From Glandiceps talaboti (taxonomy: Eukaryota; Hemichordata; Enteropneusta; Spengelidae), in NCBI RefSeq assembly GCF_964340395.1, contig NC_135552.1, positions 3,143,017 through 3,207,016 of the forward strand: 64,000 bases of DNA, written 5' to 3'. The translations under genes were made by a program, and so were the position numbers. This document shows positions 1-12,432 of this stretch, in pieces. The notes under the pieces were generated by a model. That model was not told where the DNA came from, did no database searches, and worked only from the letters and a program-made list of their open reading frames with translations. Positions within the stretch are counted from its first letter, which is position 1; each line of letters opens with the position of its first letter.

Positions 1-790
1 TAAATGGTAGTCTTAAGCTCCAGCCAAACCTTAGATTTGTAGAAATAACCATAAATGGTAGTCTTAACCTCTAGTCAAACATTAGCTGTGTAGAAATAAC
101 CATAAATGGTAGTCTTAATCTCTAGCCAAACCTTAGCTGTGTAGAAATAACCATAAATGGTAGTCTTAAGCTCCAGCCAAACCTTAGATTTGTAGAAATA
201 ACCATAAGTGGTAGTCTTAATCTCTAGCCAAACATTAGATGTGTAGAAATAACCATAAATGGTAGTCTTAATCTCTAGCCAAACCTTAGATGTGTAGAAA
301 TAACCATAAATGGTAGTCTTAACCTCTAGTCAAACATTAGCTGTGTAGAAATAACCATAAATGGTAGTCTTAACCTCTAGTCAAACATTAGCTGTGTAGA
401 AATAACCATAAATGGTAGTCTTAATCTCTAGCCAAACCTTAGCTGTGTAGAAATAACCATAAATGGTAGTCTTAATCTCTAGCCAAACCTTAGATGTGTA
501 GAAATAACCATAAATGGTAGTCTTAATCTCTAGCCAAACCTTAGCTGTGTAGAAATAACCATAAATGGTAGTCGTAATCTCTTGCCAAACCTTAGATGTG
601 TAGAAATAACCATAAATGGTAGTCTTAATCTCTTGCCAAACCTTAGATGTGTAGAAATAACCATAAATGGTAGTCGTAATCTCTTGCCAAACCTTAGATG
701 TGTAGAAATAACCATAAATGGTAGTCTTAATCTCTAGCCAAACCTTAGATGTGTAGAAATAACCATAAATTGTAGTCGTAATCTCTTGCC
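1..790. repeat. 51-bp minisatellite, about 15 copies, cut by the window edge
   Basis: Head-to-tail copies of a 51-bp unit carry the core TAAATGGTAGTCTTAA and end in AGAAATAACCA. Copies differ at a few recurrent positions (TAATCTCTAGCC, TAACCTCTAGTC, TAAGCTCCAGCC), and the variants alternate, which suggests unequal exchange of sub-blocks. The unit is a multiple of three, so a spurious open frame appears on the minus strand. The array starts before base 1. No gene is seen in it. Confidence 0.95.
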
Positions 791-1860
791 GAAATTTCCC
801 TCTCTTGTAGAATTATAAAGACCCTACGTTTCGTGTACAGTATATGTTATTTGCGCTCCCAGGCCTCCGCACATATGCAAGAAGTTATTACACTTGGACA
901 TAAATGTATACATAAAGGTAAATATTTTCAAATAAAAAAGTGTTTATTAGACACAGACTCTTTACGTCTCGGAAAAGCCTTAAAATATACATTTGACAAG
1001 TTTCTAATGACAATGTCATCCTTGCAGCACATTAGGCCATTAAATTTACAAAGATTAGGATGCAGTACAAAAGCTTTCGGAATATATTTCAATCTCAGAT
1101 CATTGTATACTGAACATTCAAACATGAAATGATACTAATCTTCTACCTTATTTGTTTTGTACACCTTACAAAATCTAACTCCACAGTCTATATACCCTCA
1201 CGTCTACCAACTTCAATAGCTAATGGCAGGTATGAACAACGAAAACATGCAAAGGTTTGAAGAACTTTAAAATCGCAATTCAAGTGTACATATCTCTCAA
1301 CTTCGAGCAAACTCTTAAAGTCCACACACGAGCGCATTTTGGGTTTCTCTCTAATATTACACCACCATATTTGTTTGGAAATATCTTGTGACCTTTTTAC
1401 ATATTCGGAGAGAAATATTCCTTATTGCCTACTTCCTGACACAACCAAAACATGACCAAACCCATACGAATAAAGAATATTTTTGACAGAAGATACGCGT
1501 ATACCCAGATACGTTTCGTGTATGGTCTATATTATAACACGGAATGCTAAATAGAGTGTAGAGTTGTTACAAAACGTGGCTAATGTATTCGTGATGTATA
1601 CGACGTCCTCAGTTTGTCTTTTTCTTCATTTAATACATTTTGTTTTTATCTATGGAATCCCAACCGCATTGGTATCAGGACAACTGCACTCCCCCGGGAC
1701 AATTTCCCCCGAACAATTGCCCCCCCCCATGCAGGACAATCCCCCGGACAATTGCCGATCTGGATGAATGTCTAACTCAAACTTTAGAATGCAAGCAAAC
1801 GTGTATCCTTCGATGTATGTGCATCATGCCGATTAGTGAAAACTGAGAAAGGTGATAAGA
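791..1860. other. Intergenic, nothing assigned
   Basis: AT-rich sequence without a recognisable exon. A 99-codon open frame at 833-1132 has no recognisable motif and I treat it as chance. A C-rich stretch at 1686-1757 repeats short CCCCC/GGACAATT blocks. Complementary G-rich blocks (GGGGCAATTG) occur at 2800-2826, so the two may be inverted relatives of one repeat. Confidence 0.5.
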
Positions 1861-2301
1861 GTGACCCTATTTTTTCTGTTTCTTATTACACGACCGACCC
1901 AAATTTTCAGCTCTGACATCAAAATAAAAAATATTTTTATTTTCGCCCGTCCTTCCATAATATTCTTGCAACAGCGCCATCTATGACAAGAATAAAAAAA
2001 GTGTCTGGTCTGTCGATGTCATCTACAGTCATGGCGGTGGCAGTAACACTTGTTCACGAACAAAGCATTTCTTTCGTGACAGAAGTTAAATGCAAGTAGG
2101 GGAGGGCTGAGAACATGCCAATTGTGTAGAGAAGCTGGGTTGTTACCAGGAATCCAATAAAAAGAAGATAGAGAGGAGGAAAAGGAGAGGCAGAAAAACA
2201 GAGGATGATTTTTAAAATAATTTTTTAACTTTTTTAAAACCAACCGACCGGCCCATAGTTGCCGTGACAACGTATTAGAAACATTTAAAAAATGGGGTCA
2301 C
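1861..2301. mobile_element. MITE-like element A, copy 1 (about 440 bp)
   Basis: The left end GTGACCCTATTTTTT and the right end AAAAAATGGGGTCAC are inverted repeats of 15 bp with one mismatch. The interior shares extensive similarity with 22906-23330, including the blocks CCCAAATTTTCAGCTCTGACATC and GAATCCAATAAAAAGAAGATAG (parts shown only to identify them). It has no transposase and no clear target duplication. It is a short non-autonomous DNA transposon by structure; the superfamily is unknown. Confidence 0.7.
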
Positions 2302-5300
2302 CCTAAATTGATAATGACGTTTTCTATGTGAATCTTATTACACATACAAACATGTACAGGAGGATGTCTGAGCAGTACTCACCATTGTTGCAGGTGAAAA
2401 TTAATGAGGTTCTCTACGACATGTGAATATATAATCTATAATGAAACCACTATTAATAAACCCCGACCACTTTATCATAATTGGCGGTCTATCAAACGGA
2501 CACTTTTACCAATTCAAATTCTCATAGCCTACAACTTACATTGTTAAACTGTATCAATATGTTTGTCATCAGAAAGAACATATGAATCTGAACATTATTT
2601 GTAGTTCTATTTTTCCAACTAAATGTTTTGCAATAGACGACCAAGAATATGAGAAATATGTGAAATGAAATATGTTGTACCTGCACTTGTCTTAGAAAAG
2701 TGAAGCTTGTATGTCTTTGTGAACATTATTCTTACGAGTAACTGTGTTCTCTATTTAAATCATGTGGCTCCTTGGGGGGGGGGGGGGCAGTTGTCATACG
2801 GGGGCAATTCTCTGGGGCAATTGTCCCAGGAGGAAATATGTTTTACTTGCGCTTATCTTAAAAAAGTGAAATAAAGTTTGTATATCTTTGTGGACATTGT
2901 TCTTCTGATTTACTCTGTTCTCTATTTCAATCATGTGGGGTTCTTATCGGGGGGGGGGGGCAGTTGTCTGGGGAGCATTTGTCCTAGTAGAACCGTATAC
3001 ATTCTTTTGATTGGCGGTTGTTTAGATTTTGCTGCATGGACACCTGTTTGATACTTAGACGTCACTTTGAGTGCGAATGAGCTGACCATTTTTTTCAACT
3101 AGGCCTTCTTCCAGAATTTATGGTGTATGGATGTCCGGACACTTGGCGAAGGAGTTATGAGAGAGTTTTTTTTAAAAGATAGACTGAATATGTTTGGGTA
3201 AGTAAAGGCTGATTAATGACATTACCATTGTTCTGCTTCTGCCGTGTCGTACATAAGTGTGTTCAACAGGAACCAAAATGATGTTGCAATGTCGACAGAA
3301 TTCGAAAACTTGAGTTAATAATGTTGTGTTACATCTCAAAAAATTGTTGCAGATTCACTTTAAATTTATGTAGTTTTAAATGTCTGGTCTTCTTTGGTAT
3401 CGTTCTACATTGCGTTCATTTTATCAATATGTTTAATATTCTCGTTTATTGGTGTCTGTAAATATTAAGTTTTCGGACAATCTAATGATTGACTTTCTTG
3501 GCTAACAACTGTTTTCAAATCAGTCTTAAGGTAATGTATTAATACATATATTTTTACCTAGATTATAAATAATTCAGTGACATAATATATTATGTTCACT
3601 AAACTGGACCAGGTATGGCCGGGGAATTCAACTGAGATTAAAAGTAATAAAGTTTATGTTATATAATAACTTTTGAAATAGAAGATTATTCTTGCCGCCC
3701 ATATCTCTTTAAGTATACATAACGGTAGTGTTAAATGTGACAGCCAGACTTCAGTCGATGCAACAAGTTTGAAATGTATCAACTTTGAAAGAATCAAGAC
3801 GACAATCACTAGTTTAGCATTCAAAGACGTGAATCAATATGGCCATGTGACACACACACACACACACTAAAAACGACCCCATTTTAGACCGAATGGCTAG
3901 AAAAAGGAACCTCAAAGGCGGCGCATATCGTTCCAATATATTCATGCGTATAATCATATAGGGGAAGTAATCCCCCCCCCCCCCCATCGGATGATTAGGC
4001 CTATATAAATCTATATAAACCTGTACTTTCCTTGTCGGTGATATAATGCTTTTACATTGTTAATTACAAAAAAAAGAAAGTCAAGTCGTGTATGTAAAGC
4101 GCGGCAGTGGGGGTGGGGGTAGAGGTGGGACAAATATATATGACCAGGGTAGCAGTAGTCCGAAGCTGGCCTGCTAACATAAAATCTGGACTATCTGGTA
4201 AATTGTCAATGGCCACTTTTAATCATGTGACAGCAAAACAATTAAACCTGTCCAAACTTGTCACATCAAAACGAGTAAGGTATTCGATGCAACTTTGTAT
4301 ATTAGGGCGCCTTCAGTTATTATAACGGGGGAGGAGGGGGGACACTTTTTATAAAACGGTTCTCAGGGGATAGCCATATATTAGATAACGGGATTAGAGG
4401 AGAGTTTGATTTTACCCTGTCAGTGACTATATTGTATTTGTCTAACTTTATGGCATCATTTTAACATTTGTGATTTTTGCATTCAACCGCTGCCATCAAG
4501 ACAACAGAATAATACGTTGAGCAGCTGTACATTTTGTGTGAGGACACGGTACTATTAAACTATGCAAGTCAAAACAATGTGAAGAACTTGATAGTGAAGT
4601 TTTTATCAAACATGCGTTTAGTGATAAACACTCTTTTGAACAAATACATTCTGCAATTGCAGTAACTTTGTCCAATGTTTTTTATTATTTATTTATTATA
4701 TACTTTATTGTCATGCTAAATTTACATGAAATTCGATGTACATTGGCAGGGGGAAAGAGAAGAACACACAGAGACTAATTCAACTTATTTTACCTACATA
4801 CATATACATAAACACACGTCAGACTGCTACTGATTCAATAGATGGAAGTTGACCTTGGTACAAAACTGTGCTTAAATCTCAGAAAAGAAAGGCATGGTAA
4901 TACATGGACATCCTTTGTCAATAAGTTGTATGGTATAACTGGAAAAGTGACATCTCTGAGATATGTAACGAATCTTACTACAAGTTAATTGAAAAAAAAA
5001 TCATATCGATAGTATTTGGATACCAACGATTAAAAAAACTGACAACAAATTACGTACAACAGCCGCTCATTTAGTTTGGGTTTTGTTTATTTACTGTTTT
5101 CCTACCTGTTTTAAAATTGAGCGTAATCGGAACCACACATTTTTTTTGTTAGGCCTAACTAAGCTCAGGATCTCAGTACATATATTTACCAATGGTAAGA
5201 CTACGCTACCAATGAATTCCCCAATTGAAAGAATATGTCATTTTATGTGTAACACTATTATTAATGAAATCCATGCTATAATGCATTACAGCAATACACC

Positions 5301-5575
5301 TACGTAAGTGAAGCTAGAATACAATTTCAAAGAACAATTAAAATTTATGATAACATTTTTTTTTCAAAAAAAATATTTCAAAAGAATAATGAGTTACTGT
5401 TTGAATGGTGATTTTATCACTAATAGCTTTGGAAAGTTCACTAATTCATTATTATCATTGTGTTCAGTACTTTATTTTAGTGTTTTATATATATTTATAT
5501 CTAATGTTTTAATTGTTTCAGTATGTAATATGTTGTTTTGACTCTGGATAATGTATTTTTTACATTATGTCAAAT
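2302..5575. other. Intergenic, AT-rich; duplicated poly-G block inside
   Basis: No exon recognised. About 120 bp at 2669-2788 is repeated at 2836-2960. Both copies contain the block CTGTGTTCTCTATTT or a close variant, then CATGTGG, and end in a run of 10 or more G. A short (CA)n lies at 3849-3867 and a C run at 3970-3985. Open frames of 70-80 codons (4107, 5083, 5308) show no family motif. Confidence 0.5.
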
Positions 5576-5576
5576 G

Positions 5577-5690
5577 TCAACTACACTACACTACACTACA
5601 CTACACTACACTACACTACACTATTATGTCAAATGTCAACTACACTACACTACACTACACTACACTACACTACACTACACTACACTATTA
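5577..5690. repeat. CTACA pentanucleotide microsatellite in two blocks
   Basis: Two runs of CACTA repeats (about 5579-5622 and 5638-5687) are each preceded by the same leader, ATTATGTCAAATGTCAA. The leader was therefore duplicated together with the pentanucleotide run. The open frames crossing it read TTLHY repeats and are not genes. Confidence 0.9.
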
Positions 5691-6514
5691 TTACATTTAT
5701 TCTATAACATTGTTCATAGTGATCGAAGGCGGGTAACGACCGCAGGGTGGCGCTGTCACGAGAATGCATTGCATCATCGCATCGACCCAACGTCAGACCC
5801 AACGTCACTAACGCCCTCTCAACGACCAGGGGTCATGTCATTAGAATCTGCAAAGTAATAACAAAGACGTCAGAAGATCGATGTTGGCAAAATATTAATT
5901 GCTTTATTTAGGGGTGGGGGTTGACTTAATATAATTATTTTAATTATTGGAAGTTCTCGTGCTTCAAACATGAAAAACGATTTTACATTCGTACTGCGTT
6001 TTTTGTAATATCAGTAATCTGTGTCCGGTGCATTACGTAATTTATGTCATATAATCGCCCAGTAAAAATAAGGAAACATAAACAAACAAACAACGCTTTG
6101 AAAGAAAAAGGACCCCCCCCCCCGCGGTGACCCAATGACGTCACTCGAGGCTCTCCGGGTCACCACATAATCGAACACAACCCAACATAGATCGTGTTAC
6201 AGGTAAGGAAATGTAACACTCATTTTCAATAGCTAAATTTCCTTGTTATAACAATGTCATAATGTTGTTTCAATCATGAAGATAGGGGTCCAATTCCTAG
6301 GTTGTCTTTCAACTCGTCCCAAACTAGTCTGGATGCCAACGTGGCCTCTAACTAAACTGTGAGTGGGTGGAGGTGTAAATTCGCCAATTGCAATGATACC
6401 GGTTATGTGGCGCGCCAAAGTTTCCCACCTCCGGATTGGGTCATCACAGGGTCATCGCACGTGCGCACATTGGTCATACACATTAATAAAATAATAGGGT
6501 GTCATTGCATTGGT
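5691..6514. other. Intergenic, nothing assigned
   Basis: The sequence contains a short internal duplication of CCCAACGTCA (about 5787-5805), a C run at 6113-6123 and a GC-richer patch at 6115-6180. I see no exon. Confidence 0.45.
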
Positions 6515-8018
6515 CTAGTCTCTGGTCAATAAATACTTTAATACCCCAGTTACAGTGAATTGTCAATAAATGCTGTAATACCCCAGTTACAGTGTATTAT
6601 CAATGGTCTCTGGTCAATAAATACTGTAATACCCCATTTACAGTGTATTATCAATGGTCTCTGGTCAATAAATACTTAAATACCCCACTTACAGTGTATT
6701 ATCAATGGTCTCTGGTCAATAAATACTTTAATACCCCACTTACAGTGTATCATCAATGGTCTCTGGTCAACAAATACTTTAATACCCCACTTACAGTGTA
6801 TTATCAATGGTCTCTGGTCAATAAATACTTTAATACCCCACTTACAGTGAATTGTCAATAAATTCTGTTTATACCCTAGTTACAGTGAATTATCAATGGT
6901 TACACTAACAGTGTATTATTAATGGTCTCTGGTCAATAGTTACAGTGAATTATCAATGGTCTCTGGTCAATAAATGCTGTAATACCCTAGTTACAGTGAA
7001 TTATCAATGGTTACACTAACAGTGTATTATTAATGGTCTCTGGTCAGTAGTTACAGTGAATTATCAATGGTCTCTGGTCAATAAGTAATGTAATACCCCA
7101 GTTACAGTAAATTACCAATGGTCTCTGGTCAATAAATACTGTAATACCCAGTTACAGTAAATTATCAATGGTCTCTGGTCAATAAATAATGTAATACCCC
7201 AGTTACAGTAAATTATCAATGGTCTCTGGTCAATAAATACTGTAATACCCAGTTACAGTAAATTACCAATGGTCTCTGGTCAATAAATACTGTAATACCC
7301 CAGTTACAGTAAATTATCAATGGTCTCTGGTCAATAAATACTGTAATACCCAGTTACAGTAAATTATCAATGGTCTCTGGTCAATAAATAATGTAATACC
7401 CCAGTTACAGTAAATTATCAATGGTCTCTGGTCAATAAATACTGTAATACCCAGTTACAGTAAATTACCAATGGTCTCTGGTCAATAAATACTGTAATAC
7501 CCCAGTTACAGTAAATTATCAATGGTCTCTGGTCAATAAATACTGTAATACCCCAGTTACAGTAAATTATCAATGGTCTCTGGTCAATAAGTAATGTAAT
7601 ACCCCAGTTACAGTAAATTACCAATGGTCTCTGGTCAATAAATACTGTAATACCCCAGTTACAGTAAATTATCAATGGTCTCTGGTCAATAAATAATGTA
7701 ATACCCCAGTTACAGTAAATTATCAATGGTCTCTGGTCAATAAATACTGTAATACCCAGTTACAGTAAATTACCAATGGTCTCTGTTCAATAAATACTGT
7801 AATACCCCAGTTACAGTAAATTATCAATGGTCTCTGGTCAATAAATACTGTAATACCCCAGTTACAGTAAATTATCAATGGTCTCTGGTCAATAAATACT
7901 GTAATACCCAGTTACAGTAAATTATCAATGGTCTCTGGTCAATAAATACTGTAATACCCCAGTTACAGTAAATTACCAATGGTCTCTGGTCAATAAGTAA
8001 TGTAATACCCCAGTTATG
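6515..8018. repeat. 51/50-bp minisatellite, about 29 copies
   Basis: The unit contains ATCAATGGTCTCTGGTCAAT followed by AAATACTGTAATACCCC and AGTTACAGTAAATT. Most units are 51 bp; variants with ACCCA in place of ACCCCA are 50 bp, which shifts phase along the array. Around 6890-7050 several units are truncated and fused. Long frames on either strand (6592-6861, 7418-7726) come from the repeat. Confidence 0.95.
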
Positions 8019-8186
8019 TCTAGTGCAACTTTAAGTCTTTAAGTAATATTTAACAGTCCTAGTAATTTCTAGAAACATGAAAGGACAGATATGATTTAAG
8101 TGTCATATACTATTTCAGGTGCTGGAGTCTGAGCATGACCAGATTATGTTGCATACTTGCTATTTTGTTACTGTGGCACTGTCTCG

Positions 8187-8471
8187 ACTTTCCCAGTCAT
8201 TCCACAGGTTCTCCCTGCATCACTCAGGCCAGGCAATTCATAGTACATTTGGTCTGTTGACTTTCCCGGTCATTCCACAGGTTCTCCCTGCATCACTCAG
8301 GCCAGGCAATTCATAGTACATTTGGTCTGTTGACTTTCCCAGTCAGTCCACAGGTTCTCCCTGCATCACTCAGGCCAGGAAATTCATAGTACATTTGGTC
8401 TGTTGACTTTCCCAGTCAGTCCACAGGTTCTCCCTGCATCACTCAGGCCAGGAAATTCATAGTACATTTGG
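8187..8471. repeat. 73-bp minisatellite, four copies
   Basis: Four copies of a 73-bp unit contain CCACAGGTTCTCCCTGCATC and CATAGTACATTTGGT. The last two copies share the variants CAGTCAGTCC and GGAAATTC, so they are the most recent duplicates. Confidence 0.9.
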
Positions 8472-9632
8472 TGAGTAATTGTGGGATGTCCTTTCAGTCC
8501 CAACTTTTAGTGCTGAGCATTTATTATTTTATCACTTTGCCACATTTGGATGTTTAAATTGTTAATTTCTGAAAATTGTATGAAATATTAGATACATACA
8601 ACATTCAATGAGATTAATACTTGGTAATAAGTTGGAAACCTTATGCCTGAAGGAGTACATGTACATATATACATGTACAGGTGATACACTTGAGATTGTT
8701 TTCTTTTAAAACTGGACTGACTTTTGAGACATTGTAGAGCTGTTAAGATTTTAAGAAGACCAGGTTGACAATGAATGACAGCGAGAACACTGTAGTTAAC
8801 ATATAAACATGTACATGTATGTGCAGAGAGACACACTGAGACATAAACACACCCATGGATATGTGTGTAATTAATATCATATATTTATGTGCACTGCATG
8901 TGCATCTGTATCATCATGTATACGTGTACATGTAGTGTACACACGTCTGACTCTTCTGTCTTTGAACATGTACATATACTATTGAGCTAATTAACATTAT
9001 CATAACAATACTTGCAAACAAAAGTGGCCTTGGTAATACAATGTATTTAAGCATATTCATAGTAATACTTTACTTAAATTCATAATGCATAAGGGAATGA
9101 ACTTAATTCCCATGGGGGGGGGGGGGGGGGCTGAGGAGAAAATATTTTGAAAACATCAATTAAGTTACATCCCTCCCCCTTACCATTTTGCACTCACAAA
9201 TAATATGATGCCTGTCCCGTAATATACTGAAGAATTCAAAAACTTGCAATACAGAGAGACTCCATTGATGTGTCTGCCCCCATATAATCATGTACAAGCT
9301 TTCTTTTAAGACTTGAGAGTTGACCATGACCTTTAACCTTCAGAGTCAATTTTCAAAATTAAGCTATTTCATGCATACTGGTGTTAACCAATTTTTTGTT
9401 AATCTTATTCATTATTCACTGTATGTGTTCAAGTTTGGCAATAACCCCCACAAAGTTAGGGGGTCTTTATATCCCTGCCGTTCATATCCACCCCCCCCCC
9501 ACCCCCCGATATACCTCCCCCACACACTTTGCAATGCCTAAACCACTAGTGATTCTAATTTGTGCTAAAAATGATCCCAAATTAAGCCCATATCACTGAA
9601 TTTCATTTTTTTTCTGACCCTATCTCTTGTAG
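8472..9632. other. Upstream flank of the PHOSPHO2-like gene
   Basis: The sequence contains a G run at 9114-9130 and a C-rich patch at 9490-9518. Its last bases, a pyrimidine stretch ending in TTGTAG at 9632, form a good splice acceptor just before the coding exon. At least one untranslated exon of the phosphatase gene should lie in or upstream of this stretch; I could not place it. Confidence 0.45.
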
Positions 9633-9640
9633 GAATAAGA

Positions 9641-10375
9641 ATGATGGCTACCAGCAAGAAAATCCTGCTTGTATGTGACTTTGATAACACAATTATTAAT
9701 GGTGCATGTGATTGGCTTGTAACAAATCTGATGCCAGGTGTGAATGCTCGTGAACGCATCCTTCAACACTATAGATTGTCTGGAAACTGGTCCAGTACTA
9801 TGCAGGAGATTTACAAATCAATGCGCAATTTGAATATAACCCCAAACCAGATGATTGAGTGTTTGCATACAGTTAATGTCATAGATGGAATGAGAGAGCT
9901 GTTGGAGTACCAATCAAAACAAGATGGCATAGATTTTATACTGATGTCAGGTTGCAACACAGTGTTGATCAATGTAGCCATTGAGGGCGCTAGACTAAAA
10001 GGCCTTGCCATGGACATTATAGCCAATCCTGCGAAGTTCAACGATGAAGGTTACTTGGAAATTGAGAACTATCACACACATGACTGTGATAATTGTTCTA
10101 CAGACATGTGCAAGAGAATAGCCCTGAAGGACTACAGAGAAAAGCAGCACAAGGAGGGCATAGTATATGATAGAGTCTGCTATGTAGGAGATGGTGGAAA
10201 TGATTTTTGTCCATCCCAGTCTCTGTGTGAATCTGATATAGTATTTCCTAGAGTTGGGTTTGCTTTGATGGATAAAATTACTCAGTTTCAAGAGGAAGGT
10301 AAAAGTTTAAATGCTAGAGTTGTTCCGTGGGTTTCTGGTCAAGAAGTACTTGACACAATCAAGACATTTCTATGA
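9641..10375 (+). CDS. PHOSPHO2-like HAD-family phosphatase
   Basis: This 244-residue protein is a haloacid dehalogenase-type phosphohydrolase of the PHOSPHO1/PHOSPHO2 family. Seen: motif I DFDNT (nucleophile Asp13, acid/base Asp15), motif II Ser103 in SGCN, Lys158 after the family HTHxCxxCxxxxCK segment (His145 to Lys158), and motif IV GDGGND at 183-188 followed by FCP. Length matches human PHOSPHO2 (241). The family dephosphorylates small substrates: pyridoxal phosphate for PHOSPHO2, phosphocholine and phosphoethanolamine for PHOSPHO1. The enzymes are soluble and Mg-dependent. The whole coding region is one exon. An acceptor at 9630-9632 shows that the leader is spliced. Two consecutive ATGs (9641 and 9644) could both serve as start. 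Odd: the motif II Asp of PHOSPHO1/2 (SDxN) is Gly here, and the stretch after motif I (INGACD) is diverged, so substrate preference is uncertain. It is convergent with ORMDL. Confidence 0.93.
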   Translation: MMATSKKILLVCDFDNTIINGACDWLVTNLMPGVNARERILQHYRLSGNWSSTMQEIYKSMRNLNITPNQMIECLHTVNVIDGMRELLEYQSKQDGIDFILMSGCNTVLINVAIEGARLKGLAMDIIANPAKFNDEGYLEIENYHTHDCDNCSTDMCKRIALKDYREKQHKEGIVYDRVCYVGDGGNDFCPSQSLCESDIVFPRVGFALMDKITQFQEEGKSLNARVVPWVSGQEVLDTIKTFL

Positions 10376-10930
10376 ATACCAATCAAATACGGCAATTTCT
10401 GTATAGCCCCTACACACGGTCTATGGTTCCTTTAAAGACAATACACCCACTATTGCATAATTCTCAGTTATTTCAACATCGATGTAAACTAGTATAAATT
10501 ATATTGTACCTCTAAATACTAAATATAATGCCTGCCTAAATAGTTAGAACTTTGTACAAAGAATTATCACCTGAACAAGATTCACCACTACTGCTGAAAG
10601 AAATATTGATCATGTGAAAACAAATATTAGACAATTTTATTGATTGCAGAAGTGTACACACTGACATCAGCTACCACTTCCCAAAAATCAATTATCTTAA
10701 ACACATTTTTAAAGACAATACCTTTTTTTTTTTTTTTTTACAAATGTGACTTTAAAATTTTTCTTGTGTGTTATATTTTGATGTGTGAAAGAGATATTTA
10801 GTGGAGTATTGATTATTTAGATTGGAGTGAATACTTAGTATTTACATTAGTTGATTGATACCCTTCTCTATAGTAATATGTATTCTGATTTTGAACCATT
10901 TGAAATAAATATAGTTTGTGAATGGTGTAT
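10376..10930 (+). other. 3' untranslated region of the PHOSPHO2-like gene
   Basis: AT-rich sequence follows the stop codon. The first canonical AATAAA on this strand downstream is at 10904-10909, so cleavage is expected around 10920-10935, giving a 3' UTR of about 550 bases. A run of 19 T lies at 10722-10739. Confidence 0.55.
10904..10909 (+). terminator. Polyadenylation signal AATAAA (PHOSPHO2-like gene)
   Basis: A canonical AATAAA hexamer lies 529 bases after the stop and is followed by a GT-rich stretch (TAGTTTGTGAATGGTGT) that suits a downstream element. Confidence 0.5.
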
Positions 10931-11336
10931 GAAGTAGGTTTACTTTCTGGTATTGGTTTGAATGAAGTGTAAACACCATATAGACTCTACACTTAGTAAG
11001 TTTTCAAGTAATACAAGGTGATCCATATACCTGCATGAAGTGTAAACACCATATATTAGACTACATTAGTAAGTTTTCAAATAACACGAGGTGATCCATA
11101 CCTGTATGAAGTGTAATGAATTGAAGGCAAAGGCTATCCGAGAAATATACAATCTGCTATTGTGACTGTACCATCTAGTGGCACTGAGTGACCAAGGCTA
11201 GGTGAAAGCTGTCTTTAACACTTCTATGATTCTAGTTTTATGACATTGGGTTACACAATTTCAGCATAAAATGTGTAATTTGAATGAATGTATCTGAAGG
11301 TGTAGGTTTTTAAATAAATATCTAGTCGCTGTTTAT

Positions 11337-11382
<46 letters not shown>

Positions 11383-11577
11383 AACACACATGCACAGACA
11401 TACATGTACACACATGCAAATACACACACATGCACAGACATGGACAAATAATTTTGCTAAGGTTAGGAACCCAGTAACGTAGGTGCAAACTCTGGTAAAA
11501 GTTCACAGATTGCCATAGTAACCCTGAAATTTATACCTTGGAACACAAGTGGATTTCAATTATTGCCTTAACAAAAA
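10931..11577. other. Intergenic with small duplication and (CA)n
   Basis: A 60-70-bp segment beginning TGAAGTGTAAACACCATAT occurs twice (about 10963-11025 and 11036-11102). A (CA)n run with CATA interruptions occupies 11338-11435. No gene is seen. Confidence 0.6.
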
Positions 11578-12432
11578 ATAGCACCAATGGTGTTGTAGCA
11601 CAACTGTATTTGGCTGTTGCTATGGGCATGGTCTTGTTGTTAGGCATATTTGCATACCTTTTCAGAATCTTTATTCACTTGCCTACCCTTCCCAGTTTTC
11701 ATCTTTGCAATATAAACCATCATTTGGATGTTGCTATATACATGGTCTTGTTGCTAGGCATATTAAAATACATTTTTTGATTCTTTAATCACTTACCTGT
11801 CTCTGTTGTTATCCTTGTAATATGCATCATCACTTCATTGTTGCTAAGGGCAGGGCCATGGTTGCTAGAGCCAGTTGTGTCAAAATATTTTGAGCAAAAA
11901 TTGCAGATAACACCTCCATAACATCCCTACCAATTTTCAGCACCATTGACTATAGTTTTCATGATATGTTTTTGACCAAAATTGAGATTTTTAGACCTAT
12001 TAAAGTTGCATAGTGCTGATGGGATGATCATATTGTGATTACATCTTCATGTACACATCCCTATAGCCATCCCCATTAAATTTCATCCCAATCTGCTAAG
12101 TAGTTTTGAATTACAGAATTTTGACCAAAAAGACTCATTTTAGCCTAATTTGCATATCACTGATGGGATCATCATGTCATGAACAATTCTTAAACTAAAC
12201 ACCCCAAAAACCCTCCCACCAAATTTCAGTCAAACTGCTCTGTAGTTTGGAATTACAGATTTTTGACCAAAAAAGACACATTTTAGTCCTAATTTCCATA
12301 TCACTGATGATATCATCACATTAAGAATACATCTTAATCTAAACACCCCTTAGAACTTTCCCACCACATCCCAGCCGCATCTACTCAGTAATTTTGGAAT
12401 TATAGACTTTTGATAAAAAAAAGACACATTTT
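11578..12432 (+). repeat. Dispersed repeat family R, copy 1
   Basis: This starts near CACCAATGGTGTTGTAGCAC and contains GGCTGTTGCTATGGGC. It then runs into degenerate tandem units of about 120 bp built from TAATTTGCATATCACTGATG, GGGATCATCATGT and GTAGTTTTGGAATTA. The same order recurs at 12640-12960, 23331-24005, 31800-34200 and, inverted, at 39880-40040. No coding capacity is seen. It is a middle-repetitive element of unknown class. Confidence 0.75.

Noticed and set aside
833-1132. 99-codon plus-strand frame as a gene
   Set aside because: No motif, no splice support, and about the length expected by chance in AT-rich DNA of this size.
2019-2270. Related minus-strand frames at 2019-2270 and 23126-23452 as a conserved protein
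   Set aside because: Both lie in copies of the same MITE-like element; the shared stretch (FCLSFSSSLSSFYWIPGN) follows from DNA similarity, and the frames differ outside it.
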